This document shows positions 1 to 6,148 of a DNA stretch of 10,282 bases, one piece after another; position 1 is the first letter of the stretch; each line of letters starts with the position of its first letter. The notes under the pieces are model-generated. The model was not told the DNA's origin. It worked only from the letters and a program-made list of their open reading frames with translations, and ran no database searches. Location: positions 1 through 10,282 of the forward strand of contig JAMJFQ010000060.1 in assembly GCA_023544605.1 (NCBI GenBank). Reading direction: 5' to 3'. The position numbers were made by a program, and so were the translations under genes. Source of the stretch: ANME-2 cluster archaeon (GTDB taxonomy: Archaea; Halobacteriota; Methanosarcinia; Methanosarcinales; Methanocomedenaceae).

Positions 1-51
1 CTATCACTCCGCCGTCGCTATCACTCCGCCGTCGCTATCACTCCGCCGTCG
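1..51. repeat. 17-bp tandem repeat, three perfect copies, at the left window edge
   Basis: The unit CTATCACTCCGCCGTCG occurs three times head to tail without mismatch and a fourth copy begins (CTAT, 52-55) before diverging. The array touches the window edge, so the true copy number is unknown. Because 17 is not a multiple of three, each copy is read in a different frame. Reading frame 1 is open from base 1 to a TGA at 55-57, so the repeat could lie in the extreme 3' end of an upstream gene, but nothing in those 18 codons is recognisable. Confidence 0.95.
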
Positions 52-77
52 CTATGAAAGATTTTATCACTGTAAAC

Positions 78-94
78 TCCTATCAAAGATAGGA
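78..94 (+). promoter_or_regulatory. Hairpin overlapping the argD ribosome binding site
   Basis: TCCTATC (78-84), loop AAA, GATAGGA (88-94) form a perfect 7-bp stem with a three-base loop. The right arm carries AGGA, the only Shine-Dalgarno-like sequence in front of the argD ATG at 102, so the folded RNA would hide the ribosome site. Caveat: the nearest TATA-like run (ATTTTATCA, 61-69) would start transcription near 90 and leave the left arm out of the RNA; the hairpin matters only if transcription begins further upstream. Confidence 0.4.
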
Positions 95-101
95 AGTAGA
101 T

Positions 102-1277
102 ATGACAGACCAATATCAGAATATCTTTGAAAAGGATTTGCAGTACGTTTTCCAGAATTATACACGCCAGCCTATTGCTCTCACCCGCGGTGCAGGTGCT
201 GTTGTGTGGGATGTAGATGGTAAAGAATACATAGATTGTGTGGCAGGGATAGCGGTCAATAATATAGGACACTGCCATCCTGCTGTGGTCGAGGCTGTAC
301 GTCGACAGGTCGGGGAACTTATCCATGTCTCCAACCTGTATTATACCCGCCAGCAGGCTGAACTGGCCAAAGGGCTGGTACTCAGGACGGGCATGGACAG
401 GGTGTTCTTTTGTAATTCCGGGACCGAAGCAGTGGAAGGTGCAATGAAACTGGCACGCAGGGCAACCGAGCGTACCGATTTTGTGGCGGCAGAACATAGT
501 TTCCACGGCCGGACCATGGGTGCGCTCAGTGTAACCCACAAATCCCAGTATCGTGAACCTTTCCAACCTCTCTTGTCGAAGGTAGAATTCGTGGCCTATG
601 ATGATGTGGAAGCATTAAAGGGCAGTGTGGACCAAGATACGGCAGCGGTCATACTCGAGCCCATCCAGGGTGAGGGTGGAGTACGGGTTCCCCATGATGA
701 ATACTTACGCTCTGCCAGGGATATCTGTGATGATGCGGGCGCATTATTGATATTTGATGAGGTGCAGACCGGATTTGGCAGGACAGGACGATGGTTTGCT
801 AAAGAACATTCAGGGGCCGAACCTGATATCATGACTCTGGCCAAGGCATTGGCTGGCGGTCTGCCTATGGGTGCCATGCTTGCAAAGGATGAGATAGCCA
901 GCAGGATGCAAAAAGGCGACCATGCTGCCACATTCGGCGGTAGTCCGCTGGTATGTACAGCGGCACTGGCCTCATTGAAGGTTATAGAAGATGAGAAACT
1001 GGTGGAACGCTCGGCCCGGATGGGTGATTACCTGATGCAAGGATTGAAAGATCTTGAACTTGACAGGGTCACCGACATACGGGGCAAAGGGCTTATGGTG
1101 GGTATTGAACTGGAGGTAAAATGCGGCTCCATTGTAGATTATGCAAGGAATCATGGAGTACTGCTGAACTGCACCTCCGATTCCGTGCTCAGGTTCGTAC
1201 CGCCACTTATCATCACCGAAGAGCAAATAGACAGCGTAATTGAAGTGGTAGCACAGGGGATAAAGGAAATAGAATGA
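102..1277 (+). CDS. argD: Acetylornithine aminotransferase (class III PLP aminotransferase)
   Basis: Probable cytosolic enzyme of arginine synthesis that interconverts N-acetylglutamate semialdehyde and N2-acetylornithine with glutamate as amino donor. The 391 residues match the usual ArgD length. Visible class III landmarks in order: NSGTEA (105-110) for cofactor phosphate binding, FHGRT (134-138), EPIQGEGGV (186-194), FDEVQTGFGRTG (218-229) with the Asp that contacts the PLP ring nitrogen, LAKALAGG with the Schiff-base lysine K248, GDHAATFGGSPL near 272-283, and RFVPPL near the C-terminus. The ATG at 102 is preceded by AGGAAG at 91-96. It is the first gene of a four-gene operon and its stop overlaps the hisC start in ATGA. 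Class III enzymes look alike: a GabT or succinylornithine/LysJ-type activity cannot be excluded, but the residue pattern and length favour ArgD. Confidence 0.88.
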   Translation: MTDQYQNIFEKDLQYVFQNYTRQPIALTRGAGAVVWDVDGKEYIDCVAGIAVNNIGHCHPAVVEAVRRQVGELIHVSNLYYTRQQAELAKGLVLRTGMDRVFFCNSGTEAVEGAMKLARRATERTDFVAAEHSFHGRTMGALSVTHKSQYREPFQPLLSKVEFVAYDDVEALKGSVDQDTAAVILEPIQGEGGVRVPHDEYLRSARDICDDAGALLIFDEVQTGFGRTGRWFAKEHSGAEPDIMTLAKALAGGLPMGAMLAKDEIASRMQKGDHAATFGGSPLVCTAALASLKVIEDEKLVERSARMGDYLMQGLKDLELDRVTDIRGKGLMVGIELEVKCGSIVDYARNHGVLLNCTSDSVLRFVPPLIITEEQIDSVIEVVAQGIKEIE

Positions 1278-2371
1278 CAGACTCGAAAGATATGCTCAAG
1301 GGATCCATCAGAGGTATAGCCGAGTATATACCCGGTAAATCCACTGAAGATATTGTCGCTACTTACGGTATACGACCTGGGGATATTATCAAACTGGGTT
1401 CAAATGAGAATCCGTTGGGTCCGTCCCCCAGGGCGGTTGAAGCGGTGCGCAAAATGGCAGATAGAATCAGCGTTTACCCTTCAGTTGATGCCGGGGAACT
1501 GCGCGGGGCATTGGCAGCATACATTGGCTATCCAGAGGACATGGTGGTAATGGGAGCTGGCATGGATGGTGTAGTCGATACCCTGATGAGGCTGTTCATC
1601 CAGCCCGGTACCAGTGCCATCATCCCGACACCTACTTTTTCCTACTTTGAAATTGCATTGAGAGCAGCGGGAGGAATCCCCGTTTTTATTAAACGGCAGA
1701 GTGATTACGGTGTACCGATCGAATCAGTGATGTCTTCGATCGACAACACCACCCGCCTCATATATTTATGCTCACCGAATAATCCATCAGGCAATATCAT
1801 GTCCGAGGAGGATGTGAGGTCCGTGGTGGAGTCCACAGATGCTATCGTGTTCCTGGATGAAGCCTATGTGGAATTCGCATCGAAGAGCTTGGTCCATCTT
1901 GTAACAGAATACGACAATCTTGTGGTGGGCCGGACCATGTCCAAAGCTATGGGCCTGGCAGGATTAAGGATAGGATATGCAGCTGTACCCACATGGATAT
2001 TCCGTGAATACATGAAAGCTACCACTCCCTTTGCAATTAGCAGGATCGCAGTGGCAGCCGGACTGGCTGCCCTTGAAGATATCGATTACAGGAAGAAGAC
2101 CATCGATAACGTTGATATGGGCCGCACGTTCCTCACTGAGCAGCTTTCTAACCAATGCAGGGCATATCCGTCCCAGGCTAACTTTATACTCATAGATGTA
2201 TCACCAAAGAAAAGCAAGGGTGTAGCAGAAGCGCTGCTAAAGGCAGGGATCATAGTACGGGACTGCACCTCGTTTCGGGATGCCGGTGATGGGCTGATCA
2301 GGATAACTGTAGGTACTCCCCATCAGAACAGACTGCTGGTGAATGCTTTGCAGGGCATATTAGACTCATGA
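1274..2371 (+). CDS. hisC: Histidinol-phosphate aminotransferase
   Basis: PLP-dependent class I/II aminotransferase that converts imidazole-acetol phosphate to histidinol phosphate in histidine synthesis. The 365 residues are typical for HisC. Seen in order: IKLGSNENPLGPSP (39-52), the substrate and N-terminal signature; SPNNPSGN (167-174); FLDEAYVEF (193-201) with the Asp that holds the pyridine nitrogen; RTMSKAMGLAGLRIGY (220-235) with Schiff-base lysine K224 and phosphate-binding R232; and ANFILIDV towards the C-terminal domain. The start overlaps the argD stop by 4 bp, with AAGGAA about 8 bases upstream, so translation is probably coupled. Related aminotransferases of this fold, such as CobD-like or aromatic enzymes, are less likely because of the conserved SNENPLGPSP and DEAYVEF blocks. 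Confidence 0.9.
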   Translation: MTDSKDMLKGSIRGIAEYIPGKSTEDIVATYGIRPGDIIKLGSNENPLGPSPRAVEAVRKMADRISVYPSVDAGELRGALAAYIGYPEDMVVMGAGMDGVVDTLMRLFIQPGTSAIIPTPTFSYFEIALRAAGGIPVFIKRQSDYGVPIESVMSSIDNTTRLIYLCSPNNPSGNIMSEEDVRSVVESTDAIVFLDEAYVEFASKSLVHLVTEYDNLVVGRTMSKAMGLAGLRIGYAAVPTWIFREYMKATTPFAISRIAVAAGLAALEDIDYRKKTIDNVDMGRTFLTEQLSNQCRAYPSQANFILIDVSPKKSKGVAEALLKAGIIVRDCTSFRDAGDGLIRITVGTPHQNRLLVNALQGILDS

Positions 2372-2916
2372 TAATTGCACTGACCGGTACACCGGGCACA
2401 GGGAAGACTTCCATTTGCGCTTTACTGGAGATGCATTACGGGATAATCGACCTCAATGCATTGATCAAAAAGGACGGCCTGCATACCGGTGAAGATGAAC
2501 TGCGTGGTTCTTTGGTGGTGGATATTGATGCTCTCCAGGCCCGGGTAGATGAACTGGTGAAGGATGAGACCGCAACAGTGATTATCGAGGGGCACCTATC
2601 CCACCTGCTAACAGGCATTGATGCACTCATTGTGCTGCGCACCCGACCTGATGTGCTGGCACAGCGACTTGCAAATAGGGGATATCCCCAAGAAAAGGTG
2701 CAGGAAAATATGGAAGCAGAAGCACTGGATGTGATACTTGTAGAAGCAGTGGAACGGCATGAAAGGGTTTATGAGGTGGAGACTACCTTGACCACACCTG
2801 ATGATGTTGCCCGGGAGATATGGCAAATGATACAATCCATCGAGTTCGGGGACCTTGCACAATTGAAGGGGTACTTGCCCGGTCGTTTTGACTGGAGCGA
2901 GGAGGTGTTCGGGTGA
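2368..2916 (+). CDS. AK6/Fap7-type adenylate kinase (ribosome-assembly NTPase)
   Basis: P-loop kinase of the AK6/Fap7 family, which has adenylate kinase and ATPase activity; family members act in maturation of the small ribosomal subunit by contacting uS11. The 182 residues begin with a Walker A motif GTPGTGKT (7-14). IIEGHLSHLL (72-81) corresponds to the family's GHLSH segment. RTRPDVLAQRLANRGYPQEKVQEN (91-114) is the lid region with several arginines, and AEALDVILVEA follows. The C-terminal PGRFDWSEE (171-179) is a feature I associate with archaeal members. The ATG overlaps the hisC stop by 4 bp and the stop overlaps the next gene by 4 bp, so this is an internal operon gene. It is shorter than bacterial Adk and lacks a zinc lid. 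The role in ribosome assembly is inferred from family knowledge, not from the sequence. Confidence 0.85.
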   Translation: MIIALTGTPGTGKTSICALLEMHYGIIDLNALIKKDGLHTGEDELRGSLVVDIDALQARVDELVKDETATVIIEGHLSHLLTGIDALIVLRTRPDVLAQRLANRGYPQEKVQENMEAEALDVILVEAVERHERVYEVETTLTTPDDVAREIWQMIQSIEFGDLAQLKGYLPGRFDWSEEVFG

Positions 2917-3533
2917 CATTGAATACCTACCGGCCTTATGTGAGCTTCATCCTGGAACCCTGCGCAACTGCTCTTGTACGCATGGGGCTTACACCCAACA
3001 GGGTATCAGTGCTGTCTCTCATCTTTGCAGTGCTGGCCGGGGTATCATATTATTTTTCCTCTGACAACAGATTGTATCTGGCAGTAGCTTTGGTATTTGT
3101 AATATTGAACTCGTTCACGGATGCTGTGGATGGGATTATGGCACGGCTGTACAACATGCAGTCTGATAGGGGTGATTTCCTTGACCATGTCATAGACCGG
3201 TATGCAGATACCTTTATTATTTGCGGCATATTCTTTGCAGGGTACGTCCACTGGATGGTTGGGGTGGCAGCCATTACCGGCGTGCTTATCACCAGTTATA
3301 TGGGCACCCAGGCTCAGGCAGTTGGGGGGACTCGGCACTACGGCGGCATCATGGGGCGGGCAGACCGCCTGGCCCTGATAATCATGGTCAGCGCTGCGAA
3401 CATCATCTACCCTGCACAGATCTACTCCATGCAACTGCTGGGCTGGGTCATCGTGGTGATCGCAGTGACGTCCCACTTAACGGCAGTACAGCGTTTCCTG
3501 CATACCTGGAGTGAGATAGAGGGCAAAAAATAA
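2913..3533 (+). CDS. CDP-alcohol phosphatidyltransferase, probably archaetidylinositol phosphate synthase
   Basis: Integral membrane enzyme that transfers an alcohol phosphate headgroup to CDP-archaeol. The CDP-alcohol phosphatidyltransferase signature D-x2-DG-x2-AR-x8-G-x3-D-x3-D is complete: D70, D73-G74, A77-R78, G87, D91, D95. Hydrophobic segments near 31-50, 54-72, 97-132 (probably two helices), 152-170 and 173-195 fit the family's six-helix plan. GRADRLAL (148-155) is a motif of archaeal members. The start is GTG, chosen because a strong GGAGG (2901-2905) lies 7 bases upstream and it overlaps the upstream stop as GTGA. Inositol-1-phosphate as acceptor is inferred from resemblance to methanogen archaetidylinositol phosphate synthases; archaetidylserine or archaetidylglycerol synthase activity is the alternative. 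Confidence 0.82.
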   Translation: MTLNTYRPYVSFILEPCATALVRMGLTPNRVSVLSLIFAVLAGVSYYFSSDNRLYLAVALVFVILNSFTDAVDGIMARLYNMQSDRGDFLDHVIDRYADTFIICGIFFAGYVHWMVGVAAITGVLITSYMGTQAQAVGGTRHYGGIMGRADRLALIIMVSAANIIYPAQIYSMQLLGWVIVVIAVTSHLTAVQRFLHTWSEIEGKK

Positions 3534-3540
3534 TTGGTAT

Positions 3541-4062
3541 TCACCAGGATTCCCAGTGTATCAGTTTTGAGGAGTCGATCCGTTCGGGAGTTTTGGGAAT
3601 ATCTGCCGGATAGCCCAGGGCAAGCATGCATACGGGCCTGATGTTGGGGGGGATCATGAGTATCTCTGCCACATCTACATCACTATAAGCTCCCACCCAG
3701 CAGGTGGCCAGACCCATATCATGAGCTGCCAGCATCATTACCATAGCACTTATACTGGCATCCTGTATTGAATAGAGTTCGCCCCGAGCGCTGTAGATGC
3801 GACAGGAGCGGGGCGTGTTAGCGCAAAAGACTATTACGACAGGTGCCTGAACAAGGAATTTCTGGTTCAATGCAGCTTCCATTAGTTTCTTTTTGACCGC
3901 CGTATTGGTCACCACTATGAAATCACGTGCCTGGAGATTACCGGCCGAGGGTGCCATCTGTGCGTCCTTGATAAGTTTTTCGATTATCTGGCGGTCCACA
4001 GGGTCAGATGTAAATTTACGCACACTGCGGCGCTGGTAAATAGCATCCATACAATCTGTCAT
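3541..4062 (-). CDS. Nitroreductase-family flavoprotein
   Basis: Probable FMN-dependent oxidoreductase of the nitroreductase fold; the physiological substrate is unknown. Numbered from the ATG at 4062 (173 residues) it shows RRSVRKF (11-17), the N-terminal FMN-phosphate-binding arginines; APSAGNLQ (37-44); a long QDASISAMVMMLAAHDMGLATCWVGAY stretch (100-126) that forms the core helix and flavin contact; and LGYP near the C-terminus. A TTG start at 4068 would add two residues. The ATG at 4062 is preferred because a TATA box at 4086-4091 would place the transcript start almost on it, giving a leaderless message, and no Shine-Dalgarno sequence is seen. A third candidate is the ATG at 4050. The gene converges on the lipid synthase with a 7-bp gap and diverges from TBP. 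Confidence 0.85.
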   Translation of the reverse strand: MTDCMDAIYQRRSVRKFTSDPVDRQIIEKLIKDAQMAPSAGNLQARDFIVVTNTAVKKKLMEAALNQKFLVQAPVVIVFCANTPRSCRIYSARGELYSIQDASISAMVMMLAAHDMGLATCWVGAYSDVDVAEILMIPPNIRPVCMLALGYPADIPKTPERIDSSKLIHWESW

Positions 4063-4085
4063 ATGCAATCAGTTGTTGGGAGAAG

Positions 4086-4091
4086 TATAAA
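4086..4091 (-). promoter_or_regulatory. TATA box for the nitroreductase gene
   Basis: On the minus strand this reads GCTTTATACTT. The box lies about 24-29 bases upstream of the ATG at 4062, the normal archaeal TATA-to-start distance, which suggests a leaderless transcript. No ribosome binding site is visible, which agrees. Confidence 0.5.
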
Positions 4092-4180
4092 GCATTAGCG
4101 AAATATTGTCTTGAGTGTAATATTGATATGATAATAATATTAATTTACATTCCGTAGGTTTTATCGTTAATGCCACGGTC

Positions 4181-4190
4181 TATATGTATT
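4181..4190 (+). promoter_or_regulatory. Possible TATA box for the TBP gene
   Basis: TATATGTATT stands in an A+T-rich divergent region. Transcription from it would start near 4207-4211 and give a leader of about 27-30 bases that includes GGTGA at 4229-4233, a good ribosome site 4 bases before the TBP ATG. A second AT-rich run, ATATAAT (4209-4215), is an alternative that would give an almost leaderless message. Confidence 0.35.
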
Positions 4191-4237
4191 ATTCTAACCC
4201 ATGATAGAATATAATGAGATAACATATCGGTGAAAAA

Positions 4238-4789
4238 ATGGCAGAATCGGAAATTAATATCCAGAATGTGGTTGCTTCAACTAAATTGGCTGAAAGTTTT
4301 GATTTAGTGAGCATTGAATCAAAGCTTGAAGGTGCAGAATACAATAAAGCCAAATTTCCGGGCATGGTCTATCGGGTAACCAATCCTAAAGCAGCCTTTT
4401 TAATATTTACTTCAGGCAAGGTGGTCTGCACAGGGGCGAAGAATGTAGACGACGTTGTAACTGTCATACACAATGTTGCCAGGAAGATAGAATCCCTTGG
4501 TATGGAAGTTGTAAATGACCCCCAGATAACCATTCAGAACATTGTTGCATCAGCAGACCTGGGCACTAACCTGAATCTCAATGCGATCGCCGTGGGTCTG
4601 GGTTTTGAAAATATTGAATATGAACCAGAGCAGTTCCCGGGACTTGTCTATCGCATAAAATCTCCCAAGATCGTGGTTCTCATCTTCAGTTCAGGCAAAC
4701 TGGTGGTAACAGGAGGAAAATCACCAGAGGATTGCCAGCGTGGAGTTGAAATAGTCAGGGAACAACTGGAAAGCATGTCCCTGCTTTAA
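4238..4789 (+). CDS. tbp: TATA-box-binding protein (general transcription factor)
   Basis: Binds and bends TATA boxes with TFB to place archaeal RNA polymerase. The 183 residues are the full archaeal length and consist of two direct repeats: about 6-90 and 97-180. Each repeat shows the same order: INIQNVVAS / ITIQNIVAS, FPGMVYR / FPGLVYR (40-46, 133-139) and FLIFTSGKVVCTGAK / VLIFSSGKLVVTGGK (54-68, 147-161). The four phenylalanines expected to insert into DNA at the ends of the TATA box are present: F40, F57, F133, F150. There is no long acidic tail. GGTGA (4229-4233) serves as the ribosome site for the ATG at 4238. A small unknown gene follows after 9 bp, probably in the same transcript. 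Whether this is the only TBP of the organism cannot be told from the window. Confidence 0.97.
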   Translation: MAESEINIQNVVASTKLAESFDLVSIESKLEGAEYNKAKFPGMVYRVTNPKAAFLIFTSGKVVCTGAKNVDDVVTVIHNVARKIESLGMEVVNDPQITIQNIVASADLGTNLNLNAIAVGLGFENIEYEPEQFPGLVYRIKSPKIVVLIFSSGKLVVTGGKSPEDCQRGVEIVREQLESMSLL

Positions 4790-4798
4790 TTATTCTCA

Positions 4799-5101
4799 AT
4801 GGTGCTTGTCTTGTCCTACCGTGAAGCTGTGGCCAAGAGTTTTATCGTTGACGATAAAGTCAAGGAGTTCATTAATCGGGAAGACCGGGATTTTAGGATA
4901 TGCACATCCTGCAGCGGTCCTGTGATCGTCCCTACCGACCTTGTCCCGGCCAAACCCACCGATGTGGAGGTCAAGGTGGGTGAAAATTCGCTGTTTATTT
5001 CGATAATCCAGTCCAGGTTTACCAGACGTATCCACAGTTCCATACTGGACCAATATCATTGGATGATGGAGTCGAACCTGGATGGTTGTGAACTGGATTA
5101 G
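4799..5101 (+). CDS. Small conserved-looking protein with one CxxC pair, downstream of TBP
   Basis: I do not recognise this 100-residue protein. It has an N-terminal mixed region (1-32), a single CTSC pair (C35, C38) followed by GPVIVPTDLVP (40-50), a beta-rich segment EVKVGENSLFISII (57-70), a basic SRFTRRIH (72-79) and a C-terminal part with a lone cysteine (C97). One CxxC is not enough for a classical zinc ribbon, so metal binding would need a dimer or other ligands; a redox role is also possible. It starts 9 bp after the TBP stop with no ribosome site of its own, so it probably depends on TBP translation. It was chosen over overlapping antisense reading frames because it is co-directional with TBP and looks like a folded soluble protein. 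Confidence 0.65.
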   Translation: MVLVLSYREAVAKSFIVDDKVKEFINREDRDFRICTSCSGPVIVPTDLVPAKPTDVEVKVGENSLFISIIQSRFTRRIHSSILDQYHWMMESNLDGCELD

Positions 5102-5122
5102 AACCGTTCCAGTTACTACTTA

Positions 5123-5710
5123 CTATGGGCGTACCTGCTGGAATACAACAGCTTCAAAGGGGTATTCCTGCAGTTCTGTCAATTCTTTCAGCCTGTATCT
5201 TCGCTGGTTGCGGTTACCGATGCGTTCAAGTTTATCTTCCCTGTACAGCCTGGAGAGGTATGTGGATACCGTACTCAGGTTAATGGGACCGTATATTCGG
5301 TCATAGTCCTGTTTTACTGAAAGGGATGTGAACCATTGGTCCTTGTATTCAAAATTCAGAAAAAGTTCCAGCCGTTCTTTAATGGTAAGAGACTCGTTCT
5401 TTAGATGGCTGTACTCTTGTTCAGCAATGCCAAAGTCACGAGTCCCTTGGGTTTTGGGTTTGGGTAGGTTTTTTTGGGGTGTCTGATAATTTGGTTGGGT
5501 CGGTGGTAATGTCTGGGGCTGTATAGCGGGCGGGCCTGACGCCACCTGCGATGCAGCAAGAACGGGTTGTGATGAAGGTTTGAGTGAAGAATTGTATAGA
5601 TTGGTGAACTTGTTAATAAGATTCAATATGGCTTCAGGAGTAATGTTGCCAATGATCTCGGTCCTGTCCGTTGACCCGTTGTCCAATTTTATGTCGACAC
5701 GTATCTCCAT
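5123..5710 (-). CDS. Unrecognised protein with Pro/Gln-rich linker and C-terminal winged helix
   Basis: I cannot name this 195-residue protein. Residues 1-40 look like a small alpha/beta domain (IRVDIKLDNGSTDRTEII, then a helix PEAILNLINKFTNLY). Residues 41-95 form a low-complexity linker rich in Pro, Gln, Ser and Thr. Residues 96-125 are helical and charged (LTIKERLELFLNF). Residues 126-178 resemble a winged helix-turn-helix: a recognition-like helix NLSTVSTYLSRLYREDKL (144-161) and a wing with basic residues GNRNQRRYRLK (165-175). A DNA-binding role is likely. The ATG at 5710 is supported by GAGGA about 8 bases upstream. The gene converges on the small TBP-linked gene (21-bp gap) and its 5' side faces the repeat-rich non-coding stretch with origin-like boxes. 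Confidence 0.75.
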   Translation of the reverse strand: MEIRVDIKLDNGSTDRTEIIGNITPEAILNLINKFTNLYNSSLKPSSQPVLAASQVASGPPAIQPQTLPPTQPNYQTPQKNLPKPKTQGTRDFGIAEQEYSHLKNESLTIKERLELFLNFEYKDQWFTSLSVKQDYDRIYGPINLSTVSTYLSRLYREDKLERIGNRNQRRYRLKELTELQEYPFEAVVFQQVRP

Positions 5711-5830
5711 TTTTCTGTCCTCAACAGCGAAGATGGTCGGTATGGAAGGAAGACAGCCACAAATCCCCTCAGATTATGGCCGGTATCCTTGCCTCGGAAG
5801 TATTCCATCCCCTCCGATGATCGTTCACTT

Positions 5831-5866
5831 CAGTGTTGTGAATGTGTTATCCACGCACAGTGTTGT
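5831..5866 (+). repeat. Direct repeat CAGTGTTGT, two copies
   Basis: CAGTGTTGT occurs at 5831-5839 and again at 5858-5866, a 27-bp period. A third related sequence, ATGTGTTAT (5842-5850), lies between them. All three share GTGTT in the same orientation and form the left part of the polarised repeat set of this non-coding stretch. Confidence 0.6.
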
Positions 5867-5907
5867 AGTTAACATGTGAACATATAACACTACTCATATA
5901 TATAGTA

Positions 5908-5926
5908 TGCAGTGGAAACGTTGGTT
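5908..5926 (+). promoter_or_regulatory. Weak origin-recognition-box-like element
   Basis: TGCAGTGGAAACGTTGGTT keeps the CAGTGGAAAC right half of the archaeal ORB / mini-ORB core followed by a G-containing stretch, but the left half-site (TCC) is degraded and the G-run is broken. It lies on the left side of the A+T-rich segment in the same orientation as the stronger box at 6064. Confidence 0.4.
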
Positions 5927-6063
5927 TATACATGTCTGCACTAAAAATAAAGCATTTAACACAATTTTAAACACAAAAGAACCATATTTATTAGTATTTT
6001 TTATATTCACACCTACACAACACGTATTCACGCTTAATATAAACGTTTCTAATTTTATTTATT

Positions 6064-6085
6064 TTTCCATTGGAAATGAGGGGGT
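6064..6085 (+). promoter_or_regulatory. Origin recognition box (ORB)-like element
   Basis: TTTCCATTGGAAA (6064-6076) is a perfect 6-bp inverted repeat around one base, followed at once by TGA and a run of five G. That is the layout of archaeal ORB elements, the Orc1/Cdc6 binding sites: a TCCAnTGGAAA core plus a downstream G-string that gives orientation. It lies at the right border of the A+T-rich segment. Similar cores elsewhere in the window lack the G-run. Confidence 0.6.
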
Positions 6086-6117
6086 TCTTCTAACACAGGT
6101 AAATACAGTCAATCACA

Positions 6118-6145
6118 TGTTAAACAAGGTTAAACCTGTTTAACA
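6118..6145. promoter_or_regulatory. 28-bp imperfect palindrome, possible operator or origin element
   Basis: TGTTAAACA (6118-6126) and TGTTTAACA (6137-6145) are perfect reverse complements, and the 10 bases between them (AGGTTAAACC) are themselves nearly symmetric around TTAA. The right arm ends 3 bases before the TATA-like box at 6149, a position from which a bound protein could block or recruit TBP/TFB. It is also only 33 bp from the ORB-like element, so an origin role is equally open. Confidence 0.5.
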
Positions 6146-6148
6146 CAC

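Noticed and set aside
1..57. C-terminal end of an upstream gene (frame 1 open to TGA at 55-57)
   Set aside because: Only 18 codons, entirely within the 17-bp repeat, with nothing recognisable; not enough to call a partial gene.
4102..4125. Direct repeat AATATTG (4102-4108 and 4119-4125) between nitroreductase and TBP as an operator
   Set aside because: Seven A+T-rich bases repeated once in a strongly A+T-rich stretch is not distinguishable from composition.
4796..5059. Minus-strand open frames opposite the small TBP-linked gene
   Set aside because: They are antisense to a co-directional frame that follows TBP by 9 bp; the translated sequences look like shadows and have no ribosome site.
5689..5808. 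39-codon minus-strand frame in the leader of the winged-helix gene, overlapping its start
   Set aside because: GGAGGGG lies directly against the ATG, too close for a normal ribosome site, and the peptide shows no pattern; kept only as a remote leader-peptide possibility.
5580..5879. 99-codon plus-strand open frame opposite the winged-helix gene
   Set aside because: Most of it is antisense to a gene with a good ribosome site and recognisable domain organisation; its own start has no ribosome site.
5907..6143. 78-codon plus-strand open frame across the A+T-rich intergenic region
   Set aside because: It runs through the ORB-like box and the palindrome, has no ribosome site, and its predicted product is a composition-driven Phe/Asn/Thr-rich string without protein-like pattern.
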